A DNA stretch of 64,000 nt, from positions 372,001-436,000 of the forward strand of contig NW_025954972.1 of assembly GCF_022376445.1 (NCBI RefSeq), in the 5' to 3' direction. The notes beneath the pieces are model-generated. The model ran no database searches. It worked only from the letters and a program-made list of their open reading frames with translations, and was not told the origin of the DNA. Position numbers and translations under genes: made by a program. Numbering within the stretch: the first letter of the stretch is position 1; each line of letters begins with the position of its first letter. The DNA is from Fomitopsis serialis. Taxonomy: Eukaryota; Basidiomycota; Agaricomycetes; Polyporales; Fomitopsidaceae. Shown one piece after another: positions 31,459-43,570 of this stretch.

Positions 31459-32483
31459 GATAGCGGATGGGTTGGTCCTTGGATGTGAAAGTCGTGAAAG
31501 GAAAAGCTAACGGTATACACAGAACGTGAAAGTATGCTATCGAAAGACGAAGATGTAGGACCAGCCTGGCGCAACGATCCCTGCACTTCGCGTCTTATAC
31601 GTTCCACGGCGACGACCATCACGCAGACACCTCGCGAGGCCTGGTGGAGTCAGTGCTTTGAAAATACACTTCGGACAGTCTCAAACTTTATCAAACCAGC
31701 GTGTCAGTCGAATTGACATGTACGTACCGCCTGTCGTCTGTCCGGTGCTGGCCGTAGTTGGCTGAAGTGCTTCTAGTAGCTCCGACGCTGCTCCGTCATT
31801 TGGAGATAGTGCCCGGTAACTGTTCTGTCACAGCAGCTCCCCATCTTGTACGGCGTAAGAAACTCATCCCAGAAAGTGGACGGGTAGGCGGCAACTCCTC
31901 GAAAACACAACCATCATCGATTCATCATTGCAGCTGCCTCACGGACGTCCTGATGAACTACGAATTGCCAAAGATTATGGACATATGCCAGGCACTCCTT
32001 GCGTAGGAAGATGGCGAACGTCCGGAGCATACCATCCAACAGCATTCTTGCTACTCGAAATTTTAACGCGACCCTCTGCGGCCTGTTCGTTGCCTGTTCT
32101 TACTGCGAACCGTAATAAGCGCTGGTAGTGCGAAGATCCGAGGACTCGGAACCAGCACTAGTGATAGTTCCGCTTCGTACTGCATGGCAGTGCATATTTC
32201 ACATATGGGCCTATGGAGCCTGCTTGCACTGCCATGAATTCCATATCACAGCCGCCACACCCACAGACGTCAAGGACATGCTGTGTACCAACTGTTATGC
32301 ACCGACGTCGTGACGGTCTCGTACTGGATTGGGATGCATCGTAGGCCTCAAAACCACACGTCAGACGCCTCTCTCTCTCATCTGCCACCGTCGTATAGCC
32401 TAAAGGTCAGTGAGTCCAACTGAACTACACTTTGTGCGCGCTCAAAGACGTTTCGAATCAGATTGTGACTCCCCATCCATACT
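31459..32483. other. Intergenic, no gene recognised
   Basis: Divergent promoters of the secreted gene and of the gene at 32484. Short frames within show no motif or splice support. Confidence 0.45.
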
Positions 32484-33758
32484 CATGTCTCCTACGATTT
32501 CACAACCCTCCATTCTCGATGGCGACATAGAATTATTCTACGTACAACAGCCGTATGTGCTCACGTTCAGCAAGACTACTGTTGACGTCTGGCGCATCGG
32601 AGCCCACAACCAACTCCTCGAACACTCTGCACGCCTCTCCGACTTCGTTGCCTATCCGCTGCCTGGGCTAAACCCCATCATCGACGTCGAGCATAGCATC
32701 ATCGTTATTCCCAATCACGGTTCAGGCTTTCCTCTCCTCTGGGTCTTCAGCCTCACCGACGGTCGGCTCATCCGGAAGCCCGAGCTTTACGGCTCCCTTG
32801 CGCGGGTCCCGCTCCAGTACGCCAATGGGAAGGTCCTCGCCGCTGTCGAAGAAGACGAGGACCGAGCCCCGCCCGACGGCCTCACCACTCTCCTGCTCTG
32901 CGACGTCGCGGGAGAGGACTGGCTCTTGGGTGGTGCTAACCTCCCCGCTCGCTGAAGCCCCGCGAACAAAAACGGCTCAACACAGTCGGAGGCGTGCTCG
33001 TGCCCATCGTGCTCAGGCCAAATGGCGACATCATCGCGACGTCCTCCGAGGTGTGGCATGACAAAATGGACGTCCTGCGCTGGCGCGGGCCCGATGTCCC
33101 GAACTTCCCGGAGCCGGACGCGAGCTTCGAGCTCGCCGGTTCCCTTGAGGATGGCGATCGCATTCACCCTATGTGCAGCGCGCCCTTGGGCGAGAACAGC
33201 TTCCTCTTGGCTGTCTACGAGGCAGACAGCGGCGCGCTTCCGAAGGGCGGCGGCTGCCAGACTACGATCTACGCCATCGACTCGGACGCCATGACCATCC
33301 GATGGCGCGCTGAACCCATTGGCGGTGCTGTGCGCGAGGTCCACTATGTCGCTGCGCTGGATGTAGTCGTTGCATTCGGCAGGCATGACAATGGGGACGC
33401 TCAGGAAGCGGATCCGTTCACCTTCATCCTCGTGCTCGATCCTGCGACGGGCACGCGGAGGAAGATGGAGACGATCATCCATCGCATCCAGGGCAGTGCG
33501 GTACAGCACTGTGGGCTGAGCCGAAAGGCGGACGACTATGCGCTCGTCGTTGTCTTCAGGGACGCGTCGATGTGTGTCGCCGATCTAAGGCAATTCCTGG
33601 AACAGGGCTTCCCAGAGGAAGGCGAGCGGCTGGCCACTACTAGGCTATTGTCAGAAGGGTCCACAGTGGAAACGGTGGGTATAGTTGAGCGGACGATCGT
33701 AGTGTCAGGCAACAACGCTAGTGGGTCATCACACATCCAATGTGTAAGTTTCGACTAG
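32484..33758 (+). CDS. Uncharacterised beta-propeller-like protein (one apparent missing base)
   Basis: A single exon of about 424 residues once one base is added near 32951: the frame reads ...GEDWLLGGANLPAR, hits TGA, and continues one frame over as LKPREQKRLNTVGGVLVPIV; GCTCGCTGA to GCTCGCCTGA restores it. Composition is a run of short hydrophobic strands with turns (YVLTFSKTTVDVWRIGAHN; SIIVIPNHGSGFPLLWVFSL; GQTTIYAIDSD-like; HYVAALDVVVAF; FILVLDPATG; YALVVVFRDASM; TIVVSGNNASG), suggesting repeated four-stranded blades. No catalytic residues, signal peptide or membrane helix are visible. The family is not recognised; a regulatory or F-box-associated propeller is only a guess. Confidence 0.65.
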
Positions 33759-34833
33759 AATCACAAGTTCGAGGATAACATACATACTGTGCATGCCTTG
33801 TAATTGCTATGGTTCATGGCTCTTGAGTGTATCACGAACCAGTTGACCGCTTACAACTCAACAGACAACTGGTCAATATACTACTTAGTGTTCATGCGAA
33901 CGAGGGGACGATAAGTAACTCAGCAGACAATGCAAACCCCAGTCACGAGTAACCAAGAAAGCGAGCGAGTGCATCAACATATAATAATGTTGCGCGCAGT
34001 GTTGTAGCATCATTGCAGCCATCCGAAATATCGCAAGCCTCTTGGGATAGAGGAATTTGTGCACTCACGCAAGTCACAACTTGCACTTGAGTGACTCGAG
34101 CACGCGGGTCATGTGATCGCGCATGACGCGTCTGTGGCCACCATCGACTATCTCGTGCAGACCATCGTAGCGGCGCAGCGCCGATCCCCGACTCCTGCAT
34201 GGCCACAGCATACTCAGCCTGCCACGCGGCACCATAGTACTGTATCATTCAATCCGCGCATGTGACTGTGACAGCCGCGCGCCAGGCGGCGCGCGCGAGC
34301 GACGGTGACGTGTGACAGACGGTGCAGACGGTGCGGCGGAGCGTCGATGGGCTATAAACGTCGTCGAAACGAGTGCTGAGGCCGCCGCCGGAGGCGGCCA
34401 AACTTTGTGCATTTGTCACAACCGGCGGGCCCCCCAGTGACCCGTGACAAGGGTCCTTTACCGGTGTGGCGAGGGGCCTTGTGACGCGTGACCGCCGGAC
34501 TGTATTGAATACTACAGTATATTATGTGTGTATTTTAATATTGTAAGTACCATCGGAATGGTATGGAGACTCAATTGGAAGCCCTCACGCCCGCGGCGGC
34601 TTCGCCGCCCGGGCGTCTCGGGCTTCCACGAGTCTGAGCCACACGGCGAACTTACTTACCGTAATACATACTACAGTACATGCGAGGGCTCTCAACATAA
34701 TAGAGGCCCTCCTACCTTTGGGAGGACTTATTCGATGGTCAAAGATCCAGGCATCCAGACGCAGCCAGAAGCACGGAAGGATCCAACTGCCTCGAGCTGC
34801 CTCGTAAGACACTCGAGCATTGCTGCATACGCT
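33759..34833. other. Intergenic with GC-rich hairpins
   Basis: Contains GTTGACCGC...CAACTGGTC inverted repeat (about 33838-33875), GTGACCCGTGAC and GTGACGCGTGAC repeats at about 34436 and 34478, and two strong GC hairpins (GGCCGCCGCCGGAGGCGGCC at about 34382; GCCCGCGGCGGCTTCGCCGC near 34588). No gene recognised. Confidence 0.5.
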
Positions 34834-34839
34834 TATATA
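34834..34839 (+). promoter_or_regulatory. Possible TATA box of the velvet gene
   Basis: TATATA 41 bp upstream of an ATG at 34875 that could begin a short first exon joined to 35023 (CTAG acceptor), in frame with the ATG at 35050. Confidence 0.4.
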
Positions 34840-35049
34840 GTCACGTTTCCCACGGCATCGCCGCTGCGCGACTTATGGCGACAAGCCTCCTCTCCCTCCG
34901 GTCGGGAGCCTTTCCATCATCCCTCCGACCCCGTTTTTGGACGACATGGAGATGCATGCAAGTCACCTCGTATAATCCAGGCATGTCCTGTACGCGGTCC
35001 TAAGCTGACTGGTTCAATCTAGCAAGTGCAACAGGTCGCGTCGCCTCAG

Positions 35050-36282
35050 ATGGGAAGGCCCGCCGTTTCCTTCCTTTCTGGCCCGTTGGCCGGTCGAACA
35101 ATCCGAGTGCAACTTGACGAACTACAGAAGGCTGACCTGGGGCGCAAGTAAGCCTGCCAACGGCTTGCATATCACTGTCAGTGCATGTTAATGCACCCCT
35201 CACTGGAGATGCGCCGTCAAGGATAGACGACCGCTCGACCCTCCGCCTGTCGTTCGGTTGAGGCTTTTCGAACTGGACAATGTGGGCACAATGCAGGAGA
35301 CGGAGCATGAGCTTACGAATCTCAGGTATGCCCTCAAGCCAATCCTTCTTTCGTCCACTGGCATTTGCTGACTCATTTGTGCTGCAAGTGAACCCATGGC
35401 GCTTGGATTTGTTTGTTTCGTTGATTTATTCCCATTCCCAGGCGGTAACGACGCAGGTTGGTCGTCTGCGGGGCGGGACATCTCCTCCGGACGCTTCGAT
35501 GTCGGCACCTTCTACGTCAGGCTCGGATTACAGTCTCTGTGAAGAGGACGTTCTTCCGACTTCCTTCACGGACTCGCCACCTTACCGCGCGGATACCTCA
35601 AGCTCCAGCTTCGCACTTCCGGTGGCTGTGCGCATGGATGTAGTTGATCCTATGCTGATAGGATTGACCTCGTATATTCCACCATGTATGTCTGAACACG
35701 TATTGCCAATGCAGGGGCCTCGCAAGCCTATTCACGCCCCAATTCCTCAACTGGACGAAATGGCAGAGCCTAGTTCAGATCAAATCGTGGCTTACATCGA
35801 AGGAGCTCCCATCACACACGGTACGTGTTGTACGACGGCGTTCGTGGGTACAACTTTCGTTTCCGTGTCGTCCTTTAACATTCGCGGAGAGTCCATTCTT
35901 CTGGGTGTCTTCCCGGTCAGTCCTCTCCCTCATGAGCTACGCTGGAACGCGCCCCGCTGACGTTCTGGTACTAAAGGATCTAGCGGTGAACGTCACGGGC
36001 AAGTTCTTGACCCGATACCGCGTGGTCAGCACACTCCACGCCACTTTCGAGCACAGCCGGCGCGCCGTCCTCGCGGAATGTTGGGGAGGACCCGTCGTCA
36101 TCTATCCCGCCAATATGTTTCCTGGTTTGCAGGAATCAACGGATCTGACGAAGGTATTAGAAACGGTGTCTGTGTGTCTAGAACCTCTGATAGACTTGCC
36201 ATGATATTAGGCGTTGGCGGAGCTGGGCGTGGCAGTGAACACAAGGCAAACCGAGCGCAAGAAGAGAAGACATGACGACTAG
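35050..36282 (+). CDS. Velvet-domain transcription regulator
   Basis: Exons 35050-35147, 35209-35325, 35389-35444, 35521-35639, 35715-35915, 35977-36153, 36211-36282; all in frame, 278 residues. Velvet hallmarks appear in order: GRTIRVQLDELQKADLGRK, then KDRRPLDPPPVVRLRLFE, ETEHELTNLSEPMALGFVC, FVDLFPFPG, a Ser-rich insertion, FVGTTFVSVSSFNIRGESIL, VFPDLAVNVTGKFLTRYRVV, GGPVVIYPANMFPGLQESTD and a basic tail ERKKRRHDD. Velvet proteins are NF-kappa-B-like DNA-binding regulators of development and secondary metabolism in fungi. The insertion after VDLFPFPG is typical of VosA/VelC-type members. The intron 35640-35714 is in frame and could be retained. The basic tail may serve nuclear import. A 5' extension from 34875 is possible. 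Confidence 0.9.
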
Positions 36283-37482
36283 CAGGCACACTGGTGCGTT
36301 CAGAAAGCGCTCCGAGTACCACCGGTACCCAGCGATATGCTGTTCATTATATCACCGTCCCCGACTTTGTACGTGCGCCTTTGCTTCCCTTTGTTGGCAC
36401 AGTGACCTCCGTTTGCAGTGTACTACCCAGAGCTGTACGTTGTATCGATCGTATTGCGTGATTGAAGGCTATGAATGATAGCCCCGACCAGGTCAACAAA
36501 AAGTCGTTCAAGGTCGTTTTAGGCTGTCCCTGCGGTACTGTGGTGGGCCTCATATCCCCTACCCAACGTGTTTGTGGTGCGCAGGCCACGATCATCAGAC
36601 CGGACCCCCTTGTAAACTCGACCCTCGTCGCGGACACATGCTGTTGATCAGCTAGCCTTGGCCAATGTCCCGATCGGTGTGGTACTAGGCCTCCCCGCGG
36701 CGATGCGAATACTCGGAGGCATACCATGCGTGCCTCGAGTTCAACTACCACGACGCGGAAGTAGCCGCATCCTCAGGAGCCACCGGTAAGCGCCGCGTGG
36801 AGGTGGCACTGGTCGTTCGACTTTGCGACGTGTTTTGATGGAGGAGACGCATATGCCGCTGTACTGACCGTACTATCGATGATAGTGTCGAGTCGTAACC
36901 TCCAATGACCTGCAGCGCAGCGGGCCCTACAGCTTTGAGAGGGACTCGATGGCAAATGGCTGCATATCCCCTACGTTATTTCCGCTCCTCAGGCCTCAGG
37001 TGATAGGTGCGTCCTCAAAGTTGATATCAGTTGTCTCCGCGGTATCGTTCCTAAACGGCGACGGTCTTCTAGAATTCCCCGCAGTGGCGAAGTACTCTGC
37101 TCTTTGGTGGTATGTCTCAGAGCCACTTTGTGACGACATCGAGACCCCGGTGTCCGGTACGCAGTGTATCATGGCTGGGTACTACCAGGCGATATCGTCA
37201 AATTCTATACAACCCTCCATGGGGATGTCTGGAAATAACATATGCGGGCCTTGTTGCCACTTCAACAGTGAGTGTGCAAGACACGTGTCCGCGCAGAACG
37301 TATTCATTGCCCGCAGTTGGCCCACGGCAAAGCGTGCGCGAACGACATTCATCGATGAGCTCACCTTTGGCCGCAACGATACGCGCATGTTCCTTTCAGT
37401 TTTTGATTACCAAGGCAATGTGTAGGCTTTGTCCTCTGTAGCTAGTGGCCTGTGCGCGCCGCAATCTACTCCGCACAGGTGA
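36283..37482. other. Intergenic, possible unrecognised exons
   Basis: Open stretches at 36474-36640 (MNDSPDQVNKKSFKVVLGCP) and 36949-37425 (KYSALWWYVSEPLCDDIETP) have coding-like composition and GTAAG donors nearby (36786), so they may be 5' exons of the zinc-finger gene, but no consistent splice path was found. Confidence 0.35.
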
Positions 37483-38028
37483 GTGCAGACATCACGAATC
37501 GGTCAAGCTCCACGAACGGACGGCGGGCGGAAAGCAAGAGGCCGGCTTCTGCATTCCTGGTCACTGACGGGTTTCAGCCATCGAGTGTCCTCTGCTATGC
37601 ATACCAGCGGAGGGGATGTATATAACATACCCTTGGACGGCAATGGATCCTCAGCAACTCAAACGCAGTCGACATTCAAGAGAACACCAGTGTTGAGCCA
37701 GCATGCCTTTCCCCGTCGACAACGCACCCTCGCTCTGAACCTCGTCGGGTCGGAGCAAAGCGTCGTCGAGTCTCTCCAAGCGTATCATGCGTACGTCCGT
37801 TGTATTGACAGTGGACACTGGCAAGAATGACCTGACCGACAACACTGTATTAGCTTCCGCGACGCGGCGGCCAACGAACTCCTGTCAATGAATGCCCCAC
37901 TCGAGCGTACGCCTGCGGCGTTTGGCAGAACAGTCGCAAGCACTCAATGGGCCTGTGGCGTGTGCGGGGTGGCCTTCCAACGGGAGGATGCGTACAAGCG
38001 TCACATGGAGGCTGCACACCGTGGCTAG
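37483..38028 (+). CDS. C2H2 zinc-finger protein, 3' exons
   Basis: Two exons, up to 37790 and 37854-38028, joined in frame (...ESLQAYHA|FRDAAANELL). The end carries a single classical C2H2 finger, WACGVCGVAFQREDAYKRHMEAAH, five residues before the stop; I show it here as CGVC...H...H. Upstream sequence is Ser/Gln-rich with a basic patch (PRRQRTLALNL). The true 5' end is not determined; an internal ATG at 37597 or exons further upstream are possible. A single C-terminal finger suggests DNA or protein binding, but no target can be inferred. Confidence 0.6.
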
Positions 38029-38576
38029 CCTGGAGGGTTGCCGGTGGCCTCCTCAAATAACCTAATAATTCTGTACAACACCCATTCACATCTAGATATC
38101 CTGCGGATTCAACTCTGCGCTCAGGATTTGTCACATAGAAATACTGTAGTCTTCTTGTTCTGCTCTCGATCACTCTTTCATGCTCTTTGCTAGATATTTG
38201 CGTTCAATACCTACGTTCTGAGAATTAGATCTACAGTACTCATGATCAGTGCTGTAACGACGCACGTCTTTCACAAGTATATCAAACCCATAATTCTCCG
38301 CATCCCGCTCCCACTGTCCAACAAGTACGCACACTAGCATCGGCCGCCCGAGCCCCCTATAGTCCGGAAATGCATCATATATTACATTGTCCGTAGTGTC
38401 AACACCGCGACCACAGCATGCCGTCCGACGCAACTAACTACCCAAACCATCATCCATGAGATCTAACAAGACACGGACACTACACACGGCGCCCTTACGG
38501 CCGCCCGGGGTCGTCCACGCCGCTCATGAAACGTAGACGTGAAAGCGAATATAAGCACTGAGGCCCCACGCCCAGA
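38029..38576. other. Intergenic between convergent genes
   Basis: 3' UTRs of the zinc-finger and aspartic-protease genes. An 87-residue minus-strand frame (38170-38433) has no recognisable motif. Confidence 0.4.
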
Positions 38577-40268
38577 TCACAGCAGCATGCTGGCCAGGAG
38601 CGCCGCGGCGGCGGCGGACAGGAACCCGACGCCGAGGCCGCCCTCCACGCGCGCGGCGGCGTTCGACGTGCGGTTCGCGCCCTTGGTGGTCGTGCCCGTC
38701 GCGCTCACCGCGGCCTGCACGCTGCCGATGGTCGCGCTCGGCGCGGGGGCGCTCGCGCCGTTCATCCCGAGCGCGGCGGCCGAGAGCTGCGCGAAGCCGA
38801 CGGACGGCGGGTTGTACTTGAACACGGAGTACACGTTCTTCAGGAACGTGTCGCCGACGATCCACGCGGGCGCGGTCGTGCCCGTGTTGTCGACCTCGAA
38901 GAACGCGCCGATGCACGTCTTCCCCGCTTGGTCCGCCGCCTCGAACTCGAAGTCGTCCGACGCGATCGGCCACGCGATCGAGGAGGACCCGAACTTGAGC
39001 GTGACGGTGACGTCCTGGGAGCAGGCTGCGGTAGGGCGCGTCAGTTCGTGCAGAGAATCGGGAGGCGGGTGTGTGGTACGTACGGTATGTGTAGTAGCCC
39101 TCGAGCTGGCCTGTACCGGCCTGCGCTCCCGGGATTTTGCTGTAGATGGAGGCAATGACCGACGCCGGGCCGCCAACGAGGGTTGTGCCCGTGTCAATTG
39201 CTGCGTATGCGGAGGATCCCGTGCCGACGTTGACAGCGGCGCCGTTCACGGTCAATGCTGAAACACAACGCGGGTGAGCGCTATCACAGGGCGGGTGCGC
39301 CGAAACACATACCGCTGATCTGCTGGATCCAGTAGCCCACTTGACCGGAGGGGATGGGTTGGTAGTCGATTTCGCCCGTGAACAGGCTCGTGTTGACCGC
39401 GCCGAGCGAGAACGTTCCTCCCGGTTCGAGCGAGGTCACCTTCGAGTCGTTGTTGTACCGGGTGAGCTGCACACCGAAGAGGCCGTCCGTCAGCGTGGTG
39501 TTCGACCCTGCGAGCGCCTGCCAGAATGGCGTCGCGCCCGAGGACGCGATGGCTTGCCAGGCGAGGCCCATGAGACCCGACACCGGTGCGTTCAGAACGT
39601 TGCTCGACACCTCCGTGACCGTCGCGAACACCTGCGAGTTCACCTCGAAGCCCGCCATCTGCACGGAGTCCTGCGCGAGCGTGCCCTCTGCCTCGCCCGA
39701 GTCGTATGTGATGGAGAAGCTCTGGTTGAGCGACTTGAACGTGCTCGAGGCGCTGCGTTGAAGTTCGAGATCCCATTTGGGATGCTGGATGCCGCGCTGC
39801 TCGGCGAGGAGGTCGTGCCGGTCTTCGAGGATGCCACCCAGAGGTCGGACGAGCCGGTGTCGAGGATGACGTCGAATGACACGGCGGGTGTGCCGATCGC
39901 TAATGAGCCGAAGTAGCTCGAGTCCGCATTCTGATCTGTGATTCTGCGCAGAGCGGTATGAGGACCATGGAGTAGAGGCTTGCCCGGCCAAGGTAGCGCG
40001 CGGGTGGAAAGAAACCAAGGACGACTCACAAGTTCATTCCACTGGCCCGCTTCTTGTTCTTAGCCTGGCCGATGCCATACTTGGCCTCCAGGGCCAGCTT
40101 ACGTCGCTGCAGGGACGCAGCGACGTCGTCCGGACTGCGGCGCTGGGGCGTTCTGCGCGAGAGGCCGATGTGCGCGCCGGTGAATACATTGGGATGTGGT
40201 GCGGCAAGAGAGTCGGCGGCCAGGGACAGGAGGCAGGAGACGGCCAGAGAGATCGGGAGGAGATGCAT
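38577..40268 (-). CDS. Secreted A1 aspartic protease, probably GPI-anchored
   Basis: Minus-strand exons 40268-40030, 39943-39313, 39257-39084, 39025-38577; about 498 residues. Signal peptide MHLLPISLAVSCLLSLAADS and a propeptide of about 70 residues with basic processing sites (RR, KKR) precede the two-lobed pepsin fold: first active site DTGSSDLW in exon 2, flap region FSITYDSGEAEGTL, second active site AAIDTGTTLVGG in exon 3, and a late WIVGDTFLKNVYSVF motif. The tail is Ser/Thr/Ala-rich and ends in a hydrophobic stretch (GLGVGFLSAAAAALLASMLL), typical of a GPI signal. One base is missing near 39757: adding a C (TTCAACGC to TTCAACCGC) restores FNRSASSTFKSLNQSF. It probably degrades proteins at the cell wall or outside the cell. 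Confidence 0.88.
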
Positions 40269-41272
40269 GACTGGAGGTCGTTACGGGGAGGGAAGGTGTA
40301 TGGGAATAATTAGGGGAGGGGAAGGAGATGGGGGGAAGAAAGGAGAGGAGGCGACCGCGCGACCAACTCAAGGGGAACTGAGTAGCTGCGCGCTGCGCGG
40401 CGAGGAGAAAGAGACGGCTGTGCGTCAGAGCCCGGGTGGACGGCCGGGAAGCTGGCCCGCAGTGTGCGGGATGGAGCAGCGGGCGCTGGACTGGAGCGCG
40501 TCCGGCAGGCAGAGGAAGGAGAAGACGAAGAGAGCGGCGAAGAGCGGCGAAGAGCACAGGCTGGCTAATGAATGTGACCCGCACTGTGATGGACGAGCAC
40601 AAGCCAACACACGCCGCGTCGCCCGCCCAGCAGCGCCCAGGCGCCCAGTCCTCGCAGCCACAGCGACCGTCGCCACGCGGACCGCAACATTCCCATATCC
40701 GGCATCCCACCTCTGCCTACCTTCGCCTGCCCAATCACAGCCCGCCGACCACTCGTTCGAGCCTCAGCCGCCAGCCGCAGCACACCCCGCTTGCCCGTCT
40801 CCCGCATCCCGTCGTTTGTTTGCGAACCTTGGTCCGCCACCTGGCGTGGATGCTATACTAAACCGCAGGGCATGTACCAGATATTCCTGTGCAAGACATG
40901 CCGCGGGCTGTGCCCATGTGCGCACCACTGCGGACCTCAGTTGCAATCCGCCCGGACTTCATCCTATTCTCGTCCGCTAGTCCCACGACATCCCGGTGAG
41001 CGCAGCATACTTACTTCAACCAAAAGTAGTGCCCGAGCTGCCCGTTAGTCCGGTACGGTCGCAAGTAACGGAAGTATCTGGGCCTTCTCAAGGTCTTCTC
41101 GAGCTAACACGCGGTGGGTCGGCTATCGGAGTGGTCTACTTATCCCGGTTATCCTCACAGCTGCTCTCTCTGCCACTCAAGGATTCCCTGTCATCGAGCG
41201 TCCGCTATACAAGTAATAAACATAAGCATCGCAATACACCACACCCATTCAATCAAAACGTCCGTATTTCAA
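40269..41272. other. Promoter of the protease gene and intergenic sequence
   Basis: Purine-rich just upstream of the protease start (about 40290-40400). No other gene, repeat or RNA recognised. Confidence 0.45.
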
Positions 41273-43570
41273 TCATGCTATCAAGCACAACGAGTCCGAT
41301 GCCGTCGACTGTCCGTAGAACCCACGTCTCCGCGAGTCGACATCCATCTGCGCAGTGCGTGTGGGCGGTACCTGTCCATCCACGTTGTCAGCCCCACGCA
41401 GCACCGTCACATCCGCATGACTCACCCATACATTTGCCTCCGCTGGCGTCCGACCCCGCCTGTCGTCCTCGTCCTCGGCGTTCACCTTCACCCGCTCACG
41501 CTCCTGCGATCGGCTGGACGCGTCCGAGTCGCCCGTGTCCCAGTCCACCACCAATTCCGAGCACCCGTCTGCGCGGACGCTGCCCGTCCGAGTGGGCTCC
41601 GACGCGTCTTGCGACGAACTGGGACTGCCGATCAAGTTCGAGGGCACTCGGGAGGAGGTCGCGCGCGTCGGGGGCGAAGCGCACGTCGCGCTGTCGGGCA
41701 CCATGTCAAATGCGTCGTAGTTCAGGTCGAGCTCGCGCTGGATCCGCGAGCGGACGGTCTTGCGGTGGTTGAGGCTGCGAAGCACAGTCGTCAGTCGTCA
41801 GCCGGTCGATGCGCAGGTGCAGACACACGAAGTGACAAGCCGATGAGAAACACTGGGTGGCGGGTGAGCTGAGTCTGCCACCGTAGGGTCATGGAGGTAC
41901 GTACGGTTTCCTATCTGGATGTAGAAGGGGAAAGAGGAGCGTCCCTGGTGTGCATACACCTGGGGATGGCTCGTTAGTACCATTCTGCGGCTGTTATTAA
42001 CCGCACTCACGAAACCAAAGAGGCGAGCCGAACAACCTACACCCACGCGATAAGCAAGCTGGTGTGACGAACACTCATTTCAGCTCCTGCACGTACGTTG
42101 GAAGGAACCTGTAATCGTAGGCGCACGCTGACCGAATTCAAGACGGGCGTACCATTGTAAATCGTGTAGAGGATGAACAGCGTAAGCGCAGAGTCGGTTC
42201 TAAGGCAACGCGCGCGTCGTTAGAAAGGCTGCTGGGTGTGAGACGCTTGCGGGAGCGTACCTCCGGAGCCCTGAGCGTGCCCTGTACAGCGATAGGCAAA
42301 GGGTGACAACCAGGAGCACATCCGCGCAAATCCCCGCCGCGAGGGTCGCTTCCAACGCACGCTGAAAAGGGATGCGTCGTGGAACAAAGTAGAAGGTAAG
42401 GTGTCGCTTACCCTCAAGTGGGAAGGATTCTTCATGGATTGTGGATGAAAGCTAGCGTGACGTGAGCATGCGGAGGGGCCGATGTGGCAGAATGCTGACA
42501 CGCACCGGTAGACGGATATTACTGGGGAGTGTATTACCTGGAAATCAGACAATGTCCACGCAACAAAACAGCGTACGAACCAATCCCTCCTGCTGTGCAC
42601 AACTTTGCATCAGCACCTAGCCCCGTCTCGCCGAGGTCGTAGTACGGAAACTCACATATTCCGAGCAGAGACAGCACAGCCTGTGTAGCGGCCCTGTCTT
42701 GTTGAACTCACGGCAAGAATGATCAAGGCGTACCACAACGACTATGTCGACAACGAGCAGTATACTCCATTCGGCCTTCTTCTGGTGGACTGTGAAGGGT
42801 CCTGATCAGCGGACGGCCCCGGGCCGTAGACTCCTGGTGGATGCACTTACATCGCCATATCCTGCTAAGATAGAGGCTTTGCGGGAGACGTGAGACAATC
42901 ACGTACACGCATGAAGAAAATCATGACTTACAGCCTCACAGCTGTTGTAGTCGATGTCTGTGGTGGGTAGTTGAGAACGAGTCCTCTATGCAACGGATCA
43001 TCACTTACCATGATGGATGTTAGGAGCTGCAGTTCCGCGAGAGTGAGTCTTCCTGTATAACGGGAAGAGTGGTGGATTCTCTTACAGACAGACTCCTGCA
43101 GATCTGTCAACATTTGGCTCTGTGATGTGAAAGTTTACGGACTTACCAAGGTGGTGTTTCCGAAGACAGCGAGACGGCGTGATTGATGACCGTGAAGTAC
43201 AGAACCGTGTAGACGTCCATCGCAGTGCAGAGGGTACATAGCAGCCTGTGGCAAAATAAGCCTGCATAAGACGAGTGACGCAAAAGGGAAGGCTAGAGCT
43301 GAAGTACCAAACGAGCGATACCTATAGCACAGTTAGCAGCGTGGCGAATCGATGCCTTGACAGAGGGACTCACGACGGACGGGATCCACCAGGGGTCTAT
43401 CTTCGGTTTCTGAGATACGTGTACGTCAAGACCGACGCTATACCGTATGTCCTAGGCGCATGTCGGTAACCGTACTCAGGCAAACAGCAAACGGCGACTT
43501 ACATGGTCTGCGCGTAGGTGCCCACGATAAAGACCTCGAGGGTTCCATACGACATTAGACCGGCTCCCAT
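41273..43570 (-). CDS. Seven-helix membrane protein A (DUF6534-like)
   Basis: Start at 43570. First exons, minus strand: 43570-43503, 43451-43374, 43321-43308 (14 nt), 43245-43147, reading MSYGTLEVFIVGTYAQT, MTYGIASVLTYTYLRNRR, VSLVW and LLCTLCTAMDVYTVLYFTVI: successive membrane helices. Exon 2 is 78 nt where the paralogue at 47445 has 79; adding one base (CGAAGATAG to CGAAGAATAG) gives RRIDPWWIPSV. Middle exons (about 43100-42000) are short and were not fully resolved. The C-terminal part (up to 41785) reads LNHRKTVRSRIQRELDLNYD, then a long soluble Ser/Asp-rich tail to TGA at 41273. Such 7TM proteins form large agaricomycete families with unknown, possibly receptor-like, roles. It is head-to-head with paralogue B at 44461. 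Confidence 0.7.

Noticed and set aside
38170..38433. 87-codon minus-strand frame between two convergent genes
   Set aside because: Possible, but sits in presumed 3' UTRs with no recognisable feature.
13099..40268. A complete Starship-like element headed by the recombinase
   Set aside because: Downstream genes from 19.8 kb on (PX, Rrg7, velvet, BTB) look like ordinary host genes, and no element ends or target duplication could be found, so boundaries are not claimed.
40054..40980. Plus-strand open frame of 308 codons
   Set aside because: Antisense to the protease start and then low-complexity promoter sequence; no coding features.
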